Below, piece after piece: positions 59,557 through 64,000 of a stretch of DNA of 64,000 bases; position 1 is the first letter of the stretch, and each line of letters starts with the position of its first letter. Source of the DNA: Psychromonas sp. SA13A (lineage in GTDB: Bacteria > Pseudomonadota > Gammaproteobacteria > Enterobacterales > Psychromonadaceae); assembly GCF_011378715.1 (NCBI RefSeq), contig NZ_WTKU01000004.1:62001-126000 (forward strand), written 5' to 3'. The position numbers and the translations under genes were made by a program. The notes under the pieces are model-generated. The model did no database searches and was not told the DNA's origin. It saw nothing but the letters and a program-made list of their open reading frames with translations.

Positions 59557-60312
59557 TTAAACAGGATTATCAATATCTATAAAGATCACTTCAAGATCCA
59601 TTTCTGCAGCTAACCATTCACCTAAAGCTTTTACTCCATATCGTTCAGTTGCATGATGCCCCGCCGCAAAGTAATGAATACCCATTTCTTTAGCAATATG
59701 CGTAGTACGTTCAGATATTTCACCGCTAATAAATGCATCAATCCCTTGTTCTGCAGCAATAGTAATGTAATCCTGTCCACCACCTGTGCACCAAGCAATA
59801 GTTTTAATCTCAGGTTTACCACCATCTATCCATAAGGGTGCTCGTTGTAACTGTTGGGTAATAGATTCAACCAGTGCTTGTGGCGTAATCGCATTTTCAA
59901 ATTTTCCGACTCGACCTACACTGCGTTTATCCCAAGGTTCAAGTGGTCGTCTATCAATAATATTGAGTAGTTCGGCCAATTGTTTATTGTTGCCTAATTC
60001 AGGGTGCACATCTAAGGGTAAATGGTAGGCATAAAGATTAATACCATTTTCTATCAGCGCTTTAATACGATTATATTTCATGCCAACAATTTGTTGTGCT
60101 TCACCCTTCCAGAAAAAACCGTGATGCACTAAAATCGCATCCGCATTATGCACAATAGCCGCATCAATTAACGCCTGATTCGCAGTAACGCCAGTCACCA
60201 CTTTTTTGACTTGCTCACGCCCCTCTATTTGTAGGCCATTAGGACAATAATCTTTAAATTGATGTATTTCTAAAAACTGATCGAGCTTATTAGCAAGTTT
60301 ACGGTTATTCAT
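59557..60312 (-). CDS. ybgI: NIF3-family metal-binding protein YbgI
   Basis: This is a dinuclear-metal protein of the NIF3/GTP-cyclohydrolase-I-type-2 family. The 251 residues from the ATG at 60312 include CPNGLQIEGREQVKKVVTGV, the metal ligands in ILVHHGFFW, YAYHLPLDVHPELGNN, and ISGEISERTTHIAKEMG with AAGHHATERYG. The E. coli homologue's function is not established, although it has been linked to DNA-metabolic and cell-wall processes. The GTG three codons upstream is a possible alternative start. Confidence 0.92.
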   Translation of the reverse strand: MNNRKLANKLDQFLEIHQFKDYCPNGLQIEGREQVKKVVTGVTANQALIDAAIVHNADAILVHHGFFWKGEAQQIVGMKYNRIKALIENGINLYAYHLPLDVHPELGNNKQLAELLNIIDRRPLEPWDKRSVGRVGKFENAITPQALVESITQQLQRAPLWIDGGKPEIKTIAWCTGGGQDYITIAAEQGIDAFISGEISERTTHIAKEMGIHYFAAGHHATERYGVKALGEWLAAEMDLEVIFIDIDNPV

Positions 60313-60503
60313 AGTATTCACTTTTATTGATGTATGTAATATGGCGCTTTATGCACTTATTTTCTGAATCCAAGTTATAAAATAATTGGACTTAATAAAA
60401 TAAACCAACATTGGTTACTTAACCTTTATTTTTGGTAGTCAGATGGTTGCTGATAATCAAATGGATGCTCATAAGTAAATGTTCTGCATAATGAAAGTAA
60501 AGA

Positions 60504-62243
60504 TCACTTTGATTCAAACGCGCCAATATCCGGCGCTAGGCCATTATAAGCGAGAGAAATTAAGTCGCCTTTTTTCCAAGTTATTTTTTTATCTAGGTAT
60601 ATCTTATTAGACAGCCTATCAATTTTTACAACCGTTGCAACTTGTGGCTTTTTATTGTTGATTGAAGCTGAGCGAACCATAATTTGATCCCCTGTTTCAT
60701 TGGCAATCCCTACTCCGTCGTAAAAGAACTGACTATCTTGTACTTGAAAACTATCCCCTTCGCCCGTCGTGCTTATAATTTCACTTAGATGCAGGCCAGT
60801 ATCAACCATCGGACTGCCCGTAGATAACCTATAATCATGCTGGTTTTGATTAACAAACAAAGGATCACTGGCTAAGATATCCTTAAAGCGAACCGGTATA
60901 AAGCTGCCTTCAAAGTCATACACACTCATCTCACGAGAATTTCCCCACAAACCAATCACTTTATCATTGAGGTGACTGCCGATATTGTTATTAACAAACC
61001 ATTCATCACCCTCTTTTTGCCGAAACAGTATTTGTTTTGCATTATTATCACTGCACTGGCTTGCACCTAGCCCTTGATTATTCCAAAGAATATTATTTAT
61101 AAACTGATTATCTGTAAATTTTTCTATTTCACTGCCAATGGCAATACCAACACACCAGTTATCATGAAAAGTATTGTGATAAATGCGATTGCTATAGTTA
61201 TAGGTTGCTTCTGGTCGATAGCTAGCAAGGCTGAATCCTACATTGGTATGATAAAAAGTATTAAAACGGATCAAACCATGTTGACCAGCATATTGGATCC
61301 CGTTACCTCCACTTGCAGAATAATAACGTACGGCATCTTTAAACACATTATGCTCAATAAGGTTATATTGGCTTGCATCTAAGACTGCACTTTGCTGCTT
61401 AAAGCGTCCATTACCATGCCAATTCATGGTGCCCTGTTCGCAATCGAATACCGCACCTAATTTTTGCTTTTTATTACTGAATACATTATCTCGAATAACA
61501 TTGAAACTACCGCATTTAATATTCCAAACATCATGGCCAGCTAGATTCATTGTATTGCCTTGTACACGGTTATAATTTGCATGCACTAGTGATAATAGAT
61601 CCGTGCCTTTTTGAAACAGGTTATTGATGATTTGATTGTGGTGACTAAAAGCGACATACAGACCGCCGCGTTTGCTAGCACTTCGACCATCATTATAAAT
61701 ACTTGAACCAGTGAACTTGTTATTAGAGAAAATATTATGATGCGCATTTAAAAAACGACCAAAACCAATACTTTTATCGACGCTAATTCCGTTCACTACA
61801 ATGTATGACACTTCATCTAACCATATCGCACCATACTCTTCCCCATGATCAATAGAATTAACATTGTACAGTGTCACTTTTTCATTTTTATAGGCGCTAA
61901 ACCCGATATAAGCCTTTGCATTCCCGGATTTAGTGACATGTAAAGCTTGTTTAAAACGTCCTTCACGTAGCAGAAATAGATCCCCTGCTTTCGCCATTTT
62001 ATTAGCCGTTGATAAATTGCTAACAGCTAACCAATGTCCTTGCCCGCATTTACGAGTCGTTGGTTGATAATCGTCACAGCTTGCTTTCAATGTAGGATCA
62101 ATAAACAAATACCTTGTAAAGGCAGGCAGGTTAAATTGTTTTAATAGTGCATTAAAGGTGGGATCAGGCAAAGATTGAGCTTGAATAGACGTTGTTAATA
62201 AGCCGCTAATGAGAATCACCGAGCAATAAAATATTCGCAACAT
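60504..62243 (-). CDS. Secreted right-handed parallel beta-helix protein, function unknown
   Basis: A 579-residue exported protein: residues 1-22 form a signal peptide ending SIQA. From about residue 80 to 420 short repeats of the type N-x-I/V-x-x-N-x-F occur (HHNQIINNLFQKG, YNRVQGNTMNL, FNVIRDNVFSN, YNLIEHNVFKD, QFINNILWNN). This is the asparagine-ladder pattern of right-handed parallel beta-helices (PbH1), common in polysaccharide lyases and epimerases. Four paired cysteines lie in the N-terminal and middle parts. I cannot find the Lys/Arg catalytic pattern of PL6 alginate lyases with confidence, so I assign no activity. It ends with LAPDIGAFESK, a closing motif shared by many secreted beta-helix proteins. 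It is monocistronic. Confidence 0.82.
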   Translation of the reverse strand: MLRIFYCSVILISGLLTTSIQAQSLPDPTFNALLKQFNLPAFTRYLFIDPTLKASCDDYQPTTRKCGQGHWLAVSNLSTANKMAKAGDLFLLREGRFKQALHVTKSGNAKAYIGFSAYKNEKVTLYNVNSIDHGEEYGAIWLDEVSYIVVNGISVDKSIGFGRFLNAHHNIFSNNKFTGSSIYNDGRSASKRGGLYVAFSHHNQIINNLFQKGTDLLSLVHANYNRVQGNTMNLAGHDVWNIKCGSFNVIRDNVFSNKKQKLGAVFDCEQGTMNWHGNGRFKQQSAVLDASQYNLIEHNVFKDAVRYYSASGGNGIQYAGQHGLIRFNTFYHTNVGFSLASYRPEATYNYSNRIYHNTFHDNWCVGIAIGSEIEKFTDNQFINNILWNNQGLGASQCSDNNAKQILFRQKEGDEWFVNNNIGSHLNDKVIGLWGNSREMSVYDFEGSFIPVRFKDILASDPLFVNQNQHDYRLSTGSPMVDTGLHLSEIISTTGEGDSFQVQDSQFFYDGVGIANETGDQIMVRSASINNKKPQVATVVKIDRLSNKIYLDKKITWKKGDLISLAYNGLAPDIGAFESK

Positions 62244-62282
62244 AAACTCTTCCTTTTGCAGCAGTCAGTATCAATAAAAAGC

Positions 62283-62337
62283 AATACAGCGTTCAATACA
62301 AATATATAATCTGGTTATATGAATTGAACGCTGTATT
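62283..62337. repeat. 15-bp perfect inverted repeat upstream of the beta-helix gene
   Basis: The arms aatacagcgttcaat (62283-62297) and attgaacgctgtatt (62323-62337) are perfectly complementary. The 25-base spacer contains a further atataa / ttatat pairing that extends the hairpin. There is no T-run on either side. Confidence 0.92.
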
Positions 62338-62444
62338 AGTAATGGTAGCAGTTTTAGCTGTAGCGCTATCTTATAGCAAAACATGAAGACTATAAATCAA
62401 GTGATTTTACAAACAATATCGATTAAAAAATTTATGTAGAGTCG

Positions 62445-62505
62445 ATATTTTGAACCAATGCCTCTTTTAATAAAACATTAGTTCAGAGGTATTGGTTCAA
62501 AATAT
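62445..62505. repeat. 21-bp inverted repeat downstream of phoR
   Basis: Arms at 62445-62465 and 62485-62505 are complementary at 20 of 21 positions (core ttgaaccaat / attggttcaa) around a 19-base loop. The first bases of the left arm also pair with an upstream aatatcga (about 62414-62421), giving a possible alternative fold. Confidence 0.9.
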
Positions 62506-62672
62506 AAAGTCTAAAAAGGCATTAATTAACGAGCCTGCTATTTAATACTTCTGGAATTCAAGTTTGAATCTAAGATAGCTTAAATCTGCATGATAAAGCT
62601 CGCCTAACATTTATAGCTCAACAAGTAACATCATCGGTCAATAAATAACGTTACTATTTAACAAATATAGTT

Positions 62673-63971
62673 TTAACAAATATAGTTGTCTGGGATAATA
62701 AAGGAAAATTGACTGCCTTCCCCAACATGACTTTCAATATGTAACTTGCTGTCATAGTGAGATAATGCATGTTTTACGATCGACAAACCTAAACCAGAGC
62801 CACCAGTATCACGGGATCTAGAAGCATCTACTCGATAAAAACGCTCGGTTAAATGTAAAATATGTTCAGGAGCAATACCATCACCAGTGTCCATCACGCA
62901 GAAATAAGCTCCTTCCTGTACTCGCTTCCAGATCACTTTAATAGTGCCATGCTCAGGAGTATAATTAATGGCGTTATACACTAAGTTAGCTATCGCGCTA
63001 CGTACTTGCATTTCATCGCCAACCACCGACAATTTAGGATCAACTTTAAAAGTGACAGTTTGCGATTTTTTACGCCCCAATGTAACGGCTTCATTTTCAA
63101 CTTGTGTTAATAAAGCAGACATATTGATACTTTCATGGAAATCTAAGGTCGCCGCACCCTCTATCTTTGATAACGTCATCAATTGTTCAACTAATGCACA
63201 CATACGTGCAGTTTGCTGATCCAGTACTTGAATAGTTTTTAATTGCATTTTGTCATCTTGCGCGCTCATCGCTAGCATTTCAATATAGCCTTGCAAGACG
63301 GTAAGTGGAGTGCGAAGTTCGTGGGAAACGTTAGCGACAAAATGACGTCTATTTTCATCCATTTGACGATAACTAGTGACATCACGCACAATCAATAAGC
63401 GCTGATTTTTGGCATAGGGCATGATCCTAAATTCTAATACTTTTTCATTATTAATCGGGGAAACTAAATCTAGTGGTTCGTTATAGGCATCACTGCGTAA
63501 ATATTCCACAAAATCAGGGTGACGAATTAAGTTGGTAATATTCTCTCCCGCATCATCGGGCCACTTAAAGCCTAGTTGAAATTGGGCAAGTCGATTACAC
63601 CACACGATTTCACCGTCTTTTTTAAATACCACCACCGCATCAGGTAATGCTTCAGAACCTTCACGGAAACGACTAATTACACTAGCTAAATTATTGCGGC
63701 GTTTACGGTGGCGCTGCTGCATATTATGAATACCAATGTAAGCATGTTCCCACACCGACTTACCGGGTGGTAAACGTGTACTTTTGCTGATCCATAACCA
63801 ATCATTTAACTTTTTTAAAAAATAATAATGCCAGGCAATATGTAACACTGTGGTCACTAATAAAAATTCCAGTAAAAACCCTGTTAATAGTCCCAAGATT
63901 AAAACCGGAAAATAAACTAAGCACATTGCCCAGAATAGCTGCTTCCATGTATATACTTTCAAATGCGTCAC
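62673..63971 (-). CDS. phoR: Phosphate regulon sensor kinase PhoR
   Basis: PhoR phosphorylates PhoB under phosphate starvation, switching on promoters such as that of pstC in this window. The 432 residues have two N-terminal membrane segments (about 10-50), the PhoR linker with NMQQRHRKRRNNLASVISRF, a PAS domain (about 101-200, LPDAVVVFKKDGEIVWCN), His217 in FVANVSHELRTPL, and the ATPase motifs NLVYNAINYTPEHG, MDTGDGI and GGSGLGLSIVKHAL. The start is a GTG at 63971; an in-frame stop lies a few codons upstream, so it is complete. phoB is expected just beyond the right edge. Confidence 0.96.
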   Translation of the reverse strand: MTHLKVYTWKQLFWAMCLVYFPVLILGLLTGFLLEFLLVTTVLHIAWHYYFLKKLNDWLWISKSTRLPPGKSVWEHAYIGIHNMQQRHRKRRNNLASVISRFREGSEALPDAVVVFKKDGEIVWCNRLAQFQLGFKWPDDAGENITNLIRHPDFVEYLRSDAYNEPLDLVSPINNEKVLEFRIMPYAKNQRLLIVRDVTSYRQMDENRRHFVANVSHELRTPLTVLQGYIEMLAMSAQDDKMQLKTIQVLDQQTARMCALVEQLMTLSKIEGAATLDFHESINMSALLTQVENEAVTLGRKKSQTVTFKVDPKLSVVGDEMQVRSAIANLVYNAINYTPEHGTIKVIWKRVQEGAYFCVMDTGDGIAPEHILHLTERFYRVDASRSRDTGGSGLGLSIVKHALSHYDSKLHIESHVGEGSQFSFIIPDNYIC

Positions 63972-64000
63972 TCTATATAAGGTGGTGGCTCACTTGTTAA

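Larger units (their letters stand above)
62244..62672. other. Intergenic region with two long inverted repeats (429 bp)
   Basis: There is no ORF with translation signals. The region holds the inverted repeats at 62283-62337 and 62445-62505. It must also contain the promoter of the beta-helix gene and the 3' end of the phoR message. Confidence 0.6.

Noticed and set aside
60504-62243. Assignment of the beta-helix protein as a PL6 alginate lyase or chondroitinase B
   Set aside because: The fold signature is clear but I could not identify the catalytic Lys/Arg segments of those families, so a specific activity is not supported.

Overview
The window reads as an ordinary chromosomal segment of an AT-rich marine gammaproteobacterium. 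Gene content and neighbourhoods fit the Vibrionales/Alteromonadales, with Psychromonas or a near relative as my best guess. Pointers are the carboxynorspermidine (norspermidine) pathway, a GlyGly-CTERM secreted protease, oversized PstA/PstC permeases of the marine gamma type, and E. coli-like gene neighbourhoods (queA-tgt-yajC-secDF, thrS-infC-rpmI-rplT, yebG-letA-letB-rsmF, cmoM/elyC). I see no phage, insertion sequence, CRISPR array, rRNA or tRNA.

Layout. 1-5.9 kb: the tail of a repetitive acidic protein (probably RNase E), trxB convergent with folD, then yccS, tusE and the EF-P paralogue efpL. 6.3-10.3 kb: qmcA-nfeD membrane pair, a small monooxygenase-fold protein, and a secreted trypsin-like protease. 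10.5-17.7 kb: dbpA, ptsG, then on the minus strand a response regulator, a histidine kinase and an orphan sugar-binding protein that resemble the Pseudomonas glucose-sensing set without its ABC permease. 18-23.8 kb: a norspermidine module (dat, ddc, carboxynorspermidine dehydrogenase, nspC) headed by a 33-codon upstream ORF with a strong ribosome binding site that ends Glu-Pro-stop.

24-31 kb: nlpI and the queA-tgt-yajC-secD-secF cluster. 31.2-36.8 kb: pstC-pstA-pstB-phoU with a well-formed Pho box and -10 element, but no pstS. 37-40.2 kb: thrS-infC-rpmI-rplT, in which infC appears to start at AUA. 40.4-46.3 kb: yebG with a candidate LexA site, a LetA encoded as two overlapping half-genes, the seven-MCE-domain letB, and rsmF. 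46.5-50.4 kb: wecB-wecC and a WcaJ-type sugar transferase for surface polysaccharide.

51-64 kb: a DUF2835 gene overlapping cmoM, an ATP-grasp (RimK-like) gene divergent from a GNAT gene, elyC, a DUF1737 gene, thiI, yaeQ, a leuB-like gene, ybgI, a secreted beta-helix protein preceded by two long inverted repeats, and phoR at the right end. PhoR, the Pho box and the pst genes form one phosphate-response circuit spread over 27 kb.

The best candidates for something undescribed are the Glu-Pro-stop leader ORF of the norspermidine operon, the binding-protein/kinase/regulator triad beside ptsG, and the divergent ATP-grasp/GNAT pair. Several intergenic regions also carry short tandem repeats (7-bp and 15-bp units) that may vary between strains.
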